Both the position numbers and the translations under genes were made by a program. This document shows, piece after piece, positions 41,909 to 49,278 of a stretch of DNA of 64,000 bases (position 1 is the first letter of the stretch; every line of letters begins with the position of its first letter). This stretch comes from Streptomyces sp. NBC_01463 (GTDB lineage Bacteria; Actinomycetota; Actinomycetes; Streptomycetales; Streptomycetaceae): contig CP109468.1 in the NCBI GenBank assembly GCA_036227345.1, positions 4,526,001 to 4,590,000 of the forward strand, written 5' to 3'. Under the pieces are notes generated by a model, which worked only from the letters and a program-made list of their open reading frames with translations, made no database searches and had not been told where the DNA came from.

Positions 41909-42289
41909 GGGATCCTCCTCCTTGGTGGCGGGTAGGTACTCCGCCTTTCCACCCAATTCGAGATCATGCCTGCAGGGGGCCTGTGGGGCACGTGGGACGG
42001 GCATCCGGGTCATTCGAGTCATGCAGGATGCCGTGGGACAAGCAGGTGCAAGGGGAGCCTCCCGATGACAATGCCACGGTTCGGTCCGCCACGCGCCGAT
42101 TGGTCACACACTTGGCCGCATTTGTTCTTGTGCCCCGTTCGGCGCGAAGTATGGGAAGCCGCAGGCGGACGGCGTGCGAGGGGGCGCAGGGGTGCGAAGG
42201 CTCCGTGCGGCGCGGCCGGGCCGGGCGCCGGGCGGGGTGGACCGTGCGAGGATCGGTGGACGTCAGACCAGACTTACGGAAGGCAGATC
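41909..42289. promoter_or_regulatory. Divergent promoter region of DUF5324 and ppiA
   Basis: About 380 non-coding bases between two divergent genes. It must hold both promoters; I find no repeat, DnaA box or parS and no convincing -10/-35 pair. Confidence 0.35.
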
Positions 42290-42817
42290 GTGGCCGAGCA
42301 GCTTTACGCCACCTTGAAGACCAACCAGGGCGACATCGAGATCCGGCTCCTGCCGAACCACGCGCCGAAGACGGTCAGGAACTTCGTCGAGCTCGCCACC
42401 GGTGAGCGCGAGTGGACCCACCCCGCGACCGGGGCCAAGTCCACGGACCGGCTGTACGACGGCACCGTCTTCCACCGGGTCATCAGCGGCTTCATGATCC
42501 AGGGCGGCGACCCGCTGGGCAACGGCACCGGGGGTCCGGGGTACGAGTTCGGTGACGAGTTCCACCCCGACCTCGCCTTCACCAAGCCGTACCTGCTGGC
42601 CATGGCCAACGCGGGCCCGGGCACCAACGGCTCGCAGTTCTTCCTGACCGTGTCGCCGACCGCATGGCTGACCGGCAAGCACACCATCTTCGGCGAGGTG
42701 GTGGACCCGGCGAGCCAGAAGGTGATCGACGCCATCGCGGCCATCCCGACCAACGCGCGCACCGACCGCCCGCTGGACGACGTGGTCATCGAGTCGGTCG
42801 TCGTCGAGAAGCGCTGA
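42290..42817 (+). CDS. ppiA: Peptidyl-prolyl cis-trans isomerase (cyclophilin type)
   Basis: Cytoplasmic prolyl isomerase of 175 residues. Active-site segments FHRVISGFMIQGGDPLGNGTGGPGY and NTNGSQFF-like GTNGSQFFLTVSPTAWLTGKHTIFGEV are intact. There is no signal sequence. GTG 42290 follows GGAAGG. It corresponds to Rv0009. Confidence 0.96.
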   Translation: MAEQLYATLKTNQGDIEIRLLPNHAPKTVRNFVELATGEREWTHPATGAKSTDRLYDGTVFHRVISGFMIQGGDPLGNGTGGPGYEFGDEFHPDLAFTKPYLLAMANAGPGTNGSQFFLTVSPTAWLTGKHTIFGEVVDPASQKVIDAIAAIPTNARTDRPLDDVVIESVVVEKR

Positions 42818-42962
42818 TCGCCTTTCGTCACCGGCCGGTCACTCTCCGGTCCTTCCGTTCGGGAACCAACCGCCCTGCCCGTCCGTACTTGATGAGAGAG
42901 CGGATGCGCAGGGCGGTGGCGTGCGCGCCGCCGCGACGACGAGGACCGAGGGGCCGGGAGTG

Positions 42963-43871
42963 ATGGGACCGATGGACCAGCAGCCGCCCGGCGGCCAGGA
43001 CCCGAGCCCGTCCGTCGACGGTCCGGTCAGCTGTTACCGCCACCCGGGCCGTGAGACGGCGGTTCGCTGCACCCGCTGCGAGCGCCCGATCTGCCCCGAC
43101 TGCATGGTCAGCGCCTCGGTCGGCTTCCAGTGCCCCGACTGCGTGCGCGAGGGGTCGGGTACGGGACACCACCCGGCGGCGAACAGTCCGCGCACGGTCG
43201 CCGGCGGCACCGTCGCGGCCGATCCCCGGCTGGTCACCAAGATCCTGCTGGGGATCAACCTCGCGGTGTTCGTCGCGGTGCTGGCCAACAAGGCCCTGGT
43301 CGACGACCTGGTGCTGCTGGGCCGGGCCAACTTCTACTACGGCGGTCCGCCCGAGGGCATCGCCGAAGGCCAGTGGTACCGGCTGGTGACGTCGATGTTC
43401 CTGCACCAGGAGGTGTGGCACATCGCCTTCAACATGCTGGGACTGTGGTGGCTGGGCGGTCCGCTGGAGGCGGCGCTCGGCCGCGCCCGCTATCTCGCGC
43501 TCTATCTGATCTCCGGGCTGGCGGGCGGCGCCCTGACCTACTGGCTCGCCGCGGAGAACCAGCCCTCGCTGGGTGCTTCGGGTGCCATCTTCGGTCTGCT
43601 GGGCGCCACCGTCGTCCTGATGCGCCGGCTGAACTACGACATGCGCCCGGTCTTCACGCTCCTCGCGCTCAACCTGGTCATCACCTTCAACCCCTGGGGC
43701 GGCATCGCCTGGCAGGCCCATGTGGGCGGGCTGGTCGCCGGTGCGCTGATCGGGATCGGCATGGTGCACGCGCCACGGGAGCGGCGGAATCTGGTGCAGT
43801 TCGGCACCTGTGCCGCGGTGCTGCTCGTGGTGATCCTGATCGTCGTCGCGAGAACGGCCTCGCTGACGTAA
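42963..43871 (+). CDS. Rhomboid-family intramembrane serine protease
   Basis: A 302-residue protein. The N-terminus carries a B-box-like zinc finger (C24, H27, C36, C39, C44, C47, C57, C60). It is followed by six to seven membrane helices of the rhomboid fold, with catalytic serine S206 in GASGAIFG and histidine H253 in WQAHVGG. Both catalytic residues are intact. The substrate is unknown. ATG 42963 is preferred; GTG 42960 and ATG 42972 are close alternatives. Confidence 0.93.
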   Translation: MGPMDQQPPGGQDPSPSVDGPVSCYRHPGRETAVRCTRCERPICPDCMVSASVGFQCPDCVREGSGTGHHPAANSPRTVAGGTVAADPRLVTKILLGINLAVFVAVLANKALVDDLVLLGRANFYYGGPPEGIAEGQWYRLVTSMFLHQEVWHIAFNMLGLWWLGGPLEAALGRARYLALYLISGLAGGALTYWLAAENQPSLGASGAIFGLLGATVVLMRRLNYDMRPVFTLLALNLVITFNPWGGIAWQAHVGGLVAGALIGIGMVHAPRERRNLVQFGTCAAVLLVVILIVVARTASLT

Positions 43872-43966
43872 ACGGCTCCGCGGCTCGATAGGCGGATGCG
43901 GATGCCGACGCGGATACGGCTGCGCACGAAGCCACCGGGGCCGTTATCGACCGTTTGTGATCGAAG

Positions 43967-44166
43967 TTGTCCACAGCGTGCACGCGATCTTGTGCATGCA
44001 GCGGGTACAACTGTGCCCCTTGTCACTGAGCTGGGTTTTTCCAGCGAGGACAAGGGGCGTGCCGCCCGCGTCGAGGGTGGCTGCAGTCACACCGGCGTCA
44101 ACGGCCGAGGAGTTATCCACAGATCGTCTGACCTTTTCCCCCGCCTGTGGATAACGCTGTGGGTAA
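43967..44166. other. DnaA-box cluster outside oriC
   Basis: The 351-base gap between the convergent rhomboid and crgA genes contains TTGTCCACA (43967-43975, perfect), TTATCCACA (44113-44121), TGTGGATAA (44146-44154, reverse) and TGTGGGTAA (44158-44166, reverse). No gene or promoter is expected between convergent genes, so the cluster is the main content of this gap. It lies about 20 kb from oriC. Confidence 0.75.
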
Positions 44167-44222
44167 CTCAGGGCAAGGGTTGCGGGACGGGTGCCCGCTG
44201 TGGTGCTAGACGGTCCGCGGAG

Positions 44223-44477
44223 CTACTTCCACTGGGTCGAGACACCGAAGCCGCCGGCGATGAAGCCGAAGCCGACGACGATGTTCCAGTTCCCCAGCGA
44301 ATCGATCGGCAGGTCGCCGTCGGTCACGTAGAACACGACGATCCAGGCCAGACCGATCAGGAACAGCGCCAGCATCACCGGCGCGACCCAACTGCGGTTG
44401 GTCAGCTTTATGTTGGTTGCCTGCTTCGCCGGAGGGGGCGTGAAGTCGGCCTTCTTGCGGATACGTGACTTCGGCAC
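44223..44477 (-). CDS. crgA: Cell-division regulator CrgA
   Basis: An 84-residue membrane protein with two transmembrane helices and the N-terminal basic [16 protein letters not shown] motif typical of CrgA. In Streptomyces it delays sporulation septation by interfering with FtsZ ring formation; in mycobacteria it binds several divisome proteins. Length and motifs match the family. It corresponds to Rv0011c. Confidence 0.96.
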   Translation of the reverse strand: MPKSRIRKKADFTPPPAKQATNIKLTNRSWVAPVMLALFLIGLAWIVVFYVTDGDLPIDSLGNWNIVVGFGFIAGGFGVSTQWK

Positions 44478-44618
44478 GAGGAACTCTCCTGTCGATGCGC
44501 TGCGTGACCGCGCAGGGAACTGTGGCTGGCGCCGGGGCTGGGCGCGAGGGGGAATGCTGCCTCCCCCGGGCGTCCGTTAGCGTAGTGCTTCCGTGGCGCC
44601 GAAGGAGATAAGGGTACG

Positions 44619-45386
44619 TTGAGCAATTCTGCCGACTCTCCCCCAGGGCCGGTCCGGCGCACCTTCCGGCATCCGGCCAAAGTGCTCACGGCTGCCGTTT
44701 TCGCCCTGGCCGGACTCATCTTCGTGACCAGTGCGAACACCGCCAAGGGCACCAATATCCGTACGGACTCCTCGCTGCTGAAACTCTCCGATCTCATTCA
44801 GCAGCGCAGCGAGAAGAACGCCGCTCTGGACGAGTCCGCCGCCTCCGTGCGCCAGGACATCGACACCCTCGCCCAGCGCGACGACGGCAGCACCAAGGCG
44901 GAGGACGCCCGGCTGAAGGCGCTGGAGCGGGCCGCCGGCACCTCGAAGCTCTCGGGCCGGGCCGTGTCCGTCACCCTCGACGATGCCCCGCAGAACGCCA
45001 CCGCGAGCCCCGGCTACCCCGATCCGCAACCCAATGACCTGGTCATTCACCAGCAGGACCTCCAGGCCGTGGTGAACGCCCTGTGGCAGGGCGGCGCCCG
45101 TGGCGTCAAGGTCATGGACCAGCGGCTGATCTCCACCAGCGCGGTGCGCTGCGTCGGCAACACCCTGATCCTCCAGGGGCGCGTCTACTCACCGCCGTAC
45201 AAGATCACCGCCGTGGGCGACCCGGGGAAGCTGGAGCGCGCGCTCAACGCCTCCCCGGCGATCCAGAACTACCTGCTCTACGTGAAGGCCTACGGGCTCG
45301 GCTGGAAAGTCGACGAGCACGAGGCGGTGACTCTTCCCGGCTACTCGGGCACAGTGGATCTCCACTATGCGGAGCCGGTGAAGTAG
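44619..45386 (+). CDS. DUF881 family membrane protein
   Basis: A 255-residue protein with one N-terminal membrane helix (KVLTAAVFALAGLIFVTSA), a coiled-coil segment (about 50-105) and the extracytoplasmic DUF881 domain containing VTLDDAP and DLQAVVNALWQGGARGVKVMDQRL. The start is TTG 44619 after GGAGATAAGG. It matches Rv0012 in position. The family is often found near division genes but has no assigned activity. Confidence 0.9.
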   Translation: MSNSADSPPGPVRRTFRHPAKVLTAAVFALAGLIFVTSANTAKGTNIRTDSSLLKLSDLIQQRSEKNAALDESAASVRQDIDTLAQRDDGSTKAEDARLKALERAAGTSKLSGRAVSVTLDDAPQNATASPGYPDPQPNDLVIHQQDLQAVVNALWQGGARGVKVMDQRLISTSAVRCVGNTLILQGRVYSPPYKITAVGDPGKLERALNASPAIQNYLLYVKAYGLGWKVDEHEAVTLPGYSGTVDLHYAEPVK

Positions 45387-45411
45387 CGAGCAGCTGCGGG
45401 GAGGCCGACCG

Positions 45412-46134
45412 GTGTCGGTGCGACTGATCGTCAGGACGTTCAGCGAGCTGTGCATCACCGTCGGCGCCCTGATCGTTCTCTTTGTGGTGTACGTCCTGTT
45501 CTGGACGGGAGTGAAGGCCGCGGGTGCGACCGAGGGCCAGATCGACGCCCTGCAGAAGCAGTGGGCCCAGGGAGCGGTGGTCACGCCCGCACCCGCACCG
45601 GCGCCCGCCCCGTCGGCGTCACCGGAGACGCCCGACCCGAAAGCCCCGGACCACAAGGCCCTCCGCGACGGAAAGCCGTTCGCGATGCTGTACATACCCC
45701 GCTTCGGCAAGAGCTGGGAGCGGCCCGTCCTGGAGAACACCGAGGTCAAGACCTTGCAGAAGGGGCTGGGCCACTACCGCGGCACGGCCGGCCCCGGCGA
45801 GACGGGCAACTTCGCGGTGGCCGGGCACCGCCGCACCTACGGAGACCCGTTCAAGGACTTCCCGAAACTGCGCCCCGGCGACGCGGTGCTGGTGACGGAC
45901 GGGACGACGTGGTTCACGTACCGCATCGACAAGAAGCCGTACCGCACCGTGCCGAGCGATGTCGGGGTCATCGACCCGGTCCCCCGCAAGTCCGGTTTCG
46001 ACGGGCCCGGCCGCTATCTGACGCTGACCACCTGCGAGCCGGAATGGGGCAGCAGCCACCGGCTGATCGCCTGGGCGCACCTGGACGCGACGCAGCCGGT
46101 GACCGACGGCAGGCCGGCGGCCCTCCGCAGCTGA
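45412..46134 (+). CDS. Class E sortase (first of three)
   Basis: Transpeptidase that attaches surface proteins to peptidoglycan. The 240-residue protein has one N-terminal membrane helix (about 10-32), a Pro/Ala linker, and a sortase domain with H139 (AGHRRTYG), C208 (LTLTTCEPEW) and R217 (SSHRLIAW), all intact. GTG 45412 has GGGGAGG upstream. Class E enzymes prefer LAxTG-type signals. No substrate with such a signal is seen in this window; chaplins, the known Streptomyces substrates, are not encoded here. Confidence 0.93.
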   Translation: MSVRLIVRTFSELCITVGALIVLFVVYVLFWTGVKAAGATEGQIDALQKQWAQGAVVTPAPAPAPAPSASPETPDPKAPDHKALRDGKPFAMLYIPRFGKSWERPVLENTEVKTLQKGLGHYRGTAGPGETGNFAVAGHRRTYGDPFKDFPKLRPGDAVLVTDGTTWFTYRIDKKPYRTVPSDVGVIDPVPRKSGFDGPGRYLTLTTCEPEWGSSHRLIAWAHLDATQPVTDGRPAALRS

Positions 46135-46222
46135 CCCGCCGTGGGCCCGCGGCTTTCCACAGCTGACCCACGGCGATGCCCGGGCCCTTTAGTCTGGTCC
46201 CGTACCGAATGGAGGGGTCAGC

Positions 46223-46411
46223 ATGTACGGCTGGATCTGGCGGCATCTGCCGGGCAACGTCTGGGTGCGTGGGGTCATTTCGCTCGTGCTCGCCCTGGCG
46301 GTCGTCTACGTGCTGTTCCAGTACGTCTTCCCGTGGGCGGAGCCGCTGCTTCCGTTCGGCGATGTGACGGTGGACGGCGACGGCACGAGCGCGATGGGGG
46401 CCGTCCGGTGA
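46223..46411 (+). CDS. Small membrane protein
   Basis: A 62-residue protein with one membrane helix (GVISLVLALAVVYVLFQYVF), a Trp-rich N-terminus and a short acidic tail. It has an AGGGG-type ribosome site (GGAGGGGTCAGC just upstream). Its stop overlaps the following GTG start by 4 bases, so it is translated together with the amidotransferase gene. It is conserved at this place in Streptomyces as far as I recall; the function is unknown. Confidence 0.75.
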   Translation: MYGWIWRHLPGNVWVRGVISLVLALAVVYVLFQYVFPWAEPLLPFGDVTVDGDGTSAMGAVR

Positions 46412-47046
46412 GCGCCCGCATCCTGGTCGTCGACAACTACGACAGCTTCGTCTTCAACCTCGTGCAGTACCTCTACCAGCTGGGCGCCGAGTGCGAGGTG
46501 CTGCGCAACGACGAGGTGACCACGGCCCACGCGCAGGACGGCTTCAACGGCGTCCTGCTCTCGCCGGGCCCCGGCACCCCCGAGCACGCGGGTGTCTGCG
46601 TCGACATGGTGCGGCACTGCGCGGCGACCGGTGTCCCGGTCTTCGGCGTCTGTCTGGGCATGCAGTCGATGGCGGTGGCGTACGGCGGTGTGGTGGACCG
46701 CGCCCCCGAGCTGCTGCACGGCAAGACCTCCCCGGTGATCCACGAGGGCGGGGGCGTGTTCGCCGGCCTGCCCTCCCCGTTCACCGCGACCCGCTACCAC
46801 TCGCTCGCCGCCGAACCGGACACGGTCCCCGATGAGCTGGAGGTCACCGCGCGGACGGCCGACGGCATCATCATGGGGCTGCGCCACCGGGAGCTGGCGG
46901 TCGAGGGAGTGCAGTTCCATCCGGAGTCGGTGCTCACCGAACACGGCCATCTGATGCTGGCGAACTGGCTGGCACAGTGCGGTGACACCGGCGCCGTCGA
47001 GAGGTCGGCGGGACTCGCGCCGGTGGTGGGCAAGGCCGTCGCGTGA
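46408..47046 (+). CDS. trpG: Anthranilate/aminodeoxychorismate synthase glutamine amidotransferase subunit
   Basis: Class I glutamine amidotransferase of 212 residues that supplies ammonia to a chorismate-using partner. The triad C82 (GVCLGMQ), H171 and E173 (HPES) is intact, and the N-terminal VVDNYDSFVFNLVQYL is typical of TrpG/PabA. Whether the product is anthranilate or aminodeoxychorismate depends on a partner not in this window. GTG 46408 overlaps the upstream stop, and the stop overlaps the next sortase start, so three genes are translation-coupled. It corresponds to Rv0013. Confidence 0.93.
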   Translation: MSARILVVDNYDSFVFNLVQYLYQLGAECEVLRNDEVTTAHAQDGFNGVLLSPGPGTPEHAGVCVDMVRHCAATGVPVFGVCLGMQSMAVAYGGVVDRAPELLHGKTSPVIHEGGGVFAGLPSPFTATRYHSLAAEPDTVPDELEVTARTADGIIMGLRHRELAVEGVQFHPESVLTEHGHLMLANWLAQCGDTGAVERSAGLAPVVGKAVA

Positions 47047-48440
47047 CCCCACCCCGCCACGGATCCGACGCCGGACAGGACGGCCCGTACGACCCCGGTG
47101 CGTACGAGGCCTCAGGCGCGTTCGAGGCGGCGGTCGACCAGTTGGTGGACCCACTGAACGATCCGCTGCCGGGGCGGCACGCGTCCCCCTGGTTCCGGGC
47201 GGACAACATCCCCGCGGAGCAGTCTGCCGCGGACGGCGGCGGGGCGGCCGAGCCCGTCGCCGCAGGGACCCCGACGCAGGCGTCACAGGGGCCACAGGCG
47301 GGCCAGGGCCAGCCGAGCGAGTGGTACGACCCCGAAGGGTACGAGCGGGACTGGTACGGCCACCAGGAGTCCGTGCGGCGCTCGCCCGCGCAGTCCCCGC
47401 CCGCCGCCGTGCCGGCAGAGCCGGTTCCCACGGCGCCCGCTGTTCCGATGCCCCGCCATGAGGAGACCGTCGCGCTGCGGAAGGCGGAGCCCCGGCGAAT
47501 AGTCGTCGCCGACGAAGCGGTCACGGCCGTCCTGCCGGTGACGACGGTCCGCCCGGACTCGCAGCCGGAGCCGGAGCCGGAGCGGGATACCGATCCCGGG
47601 TCCGCGGCCACCGGTGGCCGGGCCGAGCGGCGTCGTGCGGCGAAGGGCCGCGGCCACCGGCGCGGGGACGCGCAGCCGGTGACCGGGGCGGCAGGAGCGG
47701 ACGGCGCGGCGGCCCCGGCGAAGCCGATGTCGCGGGTCGAGGCGCGCCGTGCGGCCAAGGCGGCCAAGGACAGCCCCGCGGTCGTCGTCAGCCGGGTGGT
47801 CGGTGAGCTGTTCATCTCGCTCGGCGTGCTGATGCTGCTGTTCGTCACGTACCAGCTGTGGTGGACGAACGTGCGTGCCGAACAGATCGCCGGCAAGGAG
47901 ACGCACAAGATCCAGGACGACTGGGCCCACGGCAAACGCAGCCCCGGAGTGTTCGCACCGGGCCAGGGTTTCGCCATCATCCACATCCCGAAGCTCGACG
48001 TCGTCACGCCGATCGCCGAGGGCATCAGCAAGGAGAAGGTGCTCGACCGCGGGATGGTCGGCCATTACGGGGAGGAACCGCTGCGCACGGCGATGCCGTC
48101 GGACAAGCAGGGCAACTTCGCGCTGGCCGGTCATCGCAACACGCACGGCGAGCCGTTCCGCTACATCAACCGGCTGAACCCCGGCGACAAGGTCGTGGTC
48201 GAGACCCAGGACGCCTACTACACGTACGAGATGACGAGCGTCCTGCCTCAGACCTCGCCGTCCAACGTGTCGGTCATCGGCGAGGTGCCGCCGCAGTCCG
48301 GCTTCAAGAAGCCCGGGCGGTACATCACCCTGACGACCTGTACGCCCGAATTCACGAGTACGTACCGTTTGATCGTCTGGGGCAAGATGGTCGACGAACG
48401 GCCGCGCAGCAAGGGGAAACCCGACGCGCTCGTGGAGTGA
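47043..48440 (+). CDS. Class E sortase with long cytoplasmic N-terminus (second of three)
   Basis: A 465-residue sortase. About 245 N-terminal residues are an acidic then Ala/Arg/Pro-rich cytoplasmic region. One membrane helix (ELFISLGVLMLLFVTYQLWW) and the sortase domain follow, with H364 (LAGHRNTHG), C433 (LTTCTPEF) and R442 all present. It probably corresponds to one of the S. coelicolor housekeeping sortases SrtE1/SrtE2 that anchor long chaplins needed for aerial growth. Start GTG 47043 overlaps the trpG stop. Confidence 0.93.
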   Translation: MTPPRHGSDAGQDGPYDPGAYEASGAFEAAVDQLVDPLNDPLPGRHASPWFRADNIPAEQSAADGGGAAEPVAAGTPTQASQGPQAGQGQPSEWYDPEGYERDWYGHQESVRRSPAQSPPAAVPAEPVPTAPAVPMPRHEETVALRKAEPRRIVVADEAVTAVLPVTTVRPDSQPEPEPERDTDPGSAATGGRAERRRAAKGRGHRRGDAQPVTGAAGADGAAAPAKPMSRVEARRAAKAAKDSPAVVVSRVVGELFISLGVLMLLFVTYQLWWTNVRAEQIAGKETHKIQDDWAHGKRSPGVFAPGQGFAIIHIPKLDVVTPIAEGISKEKVLDRGMVGHYGEEPLRTAMPSDKQGNFALAGHRNTHGEPFRYINRLNPGDKVVVETQDAYYTYEMTSVLPQTSPSNVSVIGEVPPQSGFKKPGRYITLTTCTPEFTSTYRLIVWGKMVDERPRSKGKPDALVE

Positions 48441-48474
48441 GCGGGCCGAACGACATCACGACAGGGACGGTGCG

Positions 48475-49203
48475 GTGGCAGCGAGGACCGAGGACCAAGA
48501 GCAGACCGGCGAGTCCGCGCCCCCGGTGCGACCCAGGGGCCGCCATCCCGTCGCGACCGCCGTCAGCGTCTTCGGCGAACTCCTGATCACCGCAGGTCTG
48601 GTGCTCGGCCTGTTCGTCGTCTACTCCCTCTGGTGGACGAACGTGCTCGCCGACCGCGAGGCCACCGCGCAGAGCCACACCGTCCGCGACCGCTGGGCGG
48701 GCGGCCCCGGCGCCCTGGACACCAAGGACGGCATCGGCTTCCTCCACGTTCCGTCGATGAGGAACGGCGAGGTGCTCGTGAAGAAGGGCACCGACACCGA
48801 GAATCTCAACGACGGCATCGCCGGCTACTACACCGATCCGGTGAAATCTGCGCTGCCCTCGGACAAGACCGGCAACTTCACCCTGGCCGCCCACCGCGAC
48901 GGCCACGGGGCCAAGTTCCACAACATCGACAAGGTGCGGACCGGGGACGCGGTCGTCTTCGAGACCAAGGACACCTGGTACGTCTACAAGGTCTTCAAGG
49001 AGCTTCCCGAGACGTCGAAGTACAACGTCGACGTGCTCCAGGCGGTGCCGAAGGGCTCCGGCGCGAAGAAGGCCGGCCGCTACATCACGCTGACGACGTG
49101 CACCCCCGTCTTCACGTCGAAGTACCGCTACATCGTGTGGGGCGAACTGGTGCGTACGGAGAAGGTCGACCGCGACCGTACGAAGCCGGCGGAGCTGCGC
49201 TGA
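48475..49203 (+). CDS. Class E sortase (third of three)
   Basis: A 242-residue sortase with one membrane helix (about 31-53) and catalytic H140 (LAAHRDGHG), C209 (LTTCTPVF) and R218. It shares YSLWWTNVLADRE and LTTCTPxFTSKYRYIVWG segments with the preceding sortase, so the two look like a tandem duplication, presumably the SrtE1/SrtE2 pair. Start GTG 48475, 34 bases after the previous gene. A strong bidirectional terminator follows. Confidence 0.93.
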   Translation: MAARTEDQEQTGESAPPVRPRGRHPVATAVSVFGELLITAGLVLGLFVVYSLWWTNVLADREATAQSHTVRDRWAGGPGALDTKDGIGFLHVPSMRNGEVLVKKGTDTENLNDGIAGYYTDPVKSALPSDKTGNFTLAAHRDGHGAKFHNIDKVRTGDAVVFETKDTWYVYKVFKELPETSKYNVDVLQAVPKGSGAKKAGRYITLTTCTPVFTSKYRYIVWGELVRTEKVDRDRTKPAELR

Positions 49204-49220
49204 CCCGGTCGCAGACAGAC

Positions 49221-49259
49221 ACAGGGCCCCGGTCACCGTTGAGGTGACCGGGGCCCTGT
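49221..49259. terminator. Bidirectional terminator
   Basis: A perfect 17-bp stem (49221-49237 with 49243-49259, loop GTTGA) separates the convergent sortase and pknB genes. Confidence 0.9.
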
Positions 49260-49278
49260 GTGTACTGGACCGTGCGTC

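Noticed and set aside
46141..46407. N-terminal extension of the trpG frame
   Set aside because: It overlaps the small membrane protein in another frame and is not similar to TrpG; MSARILVVDNYDSF is the normal N-terminus.
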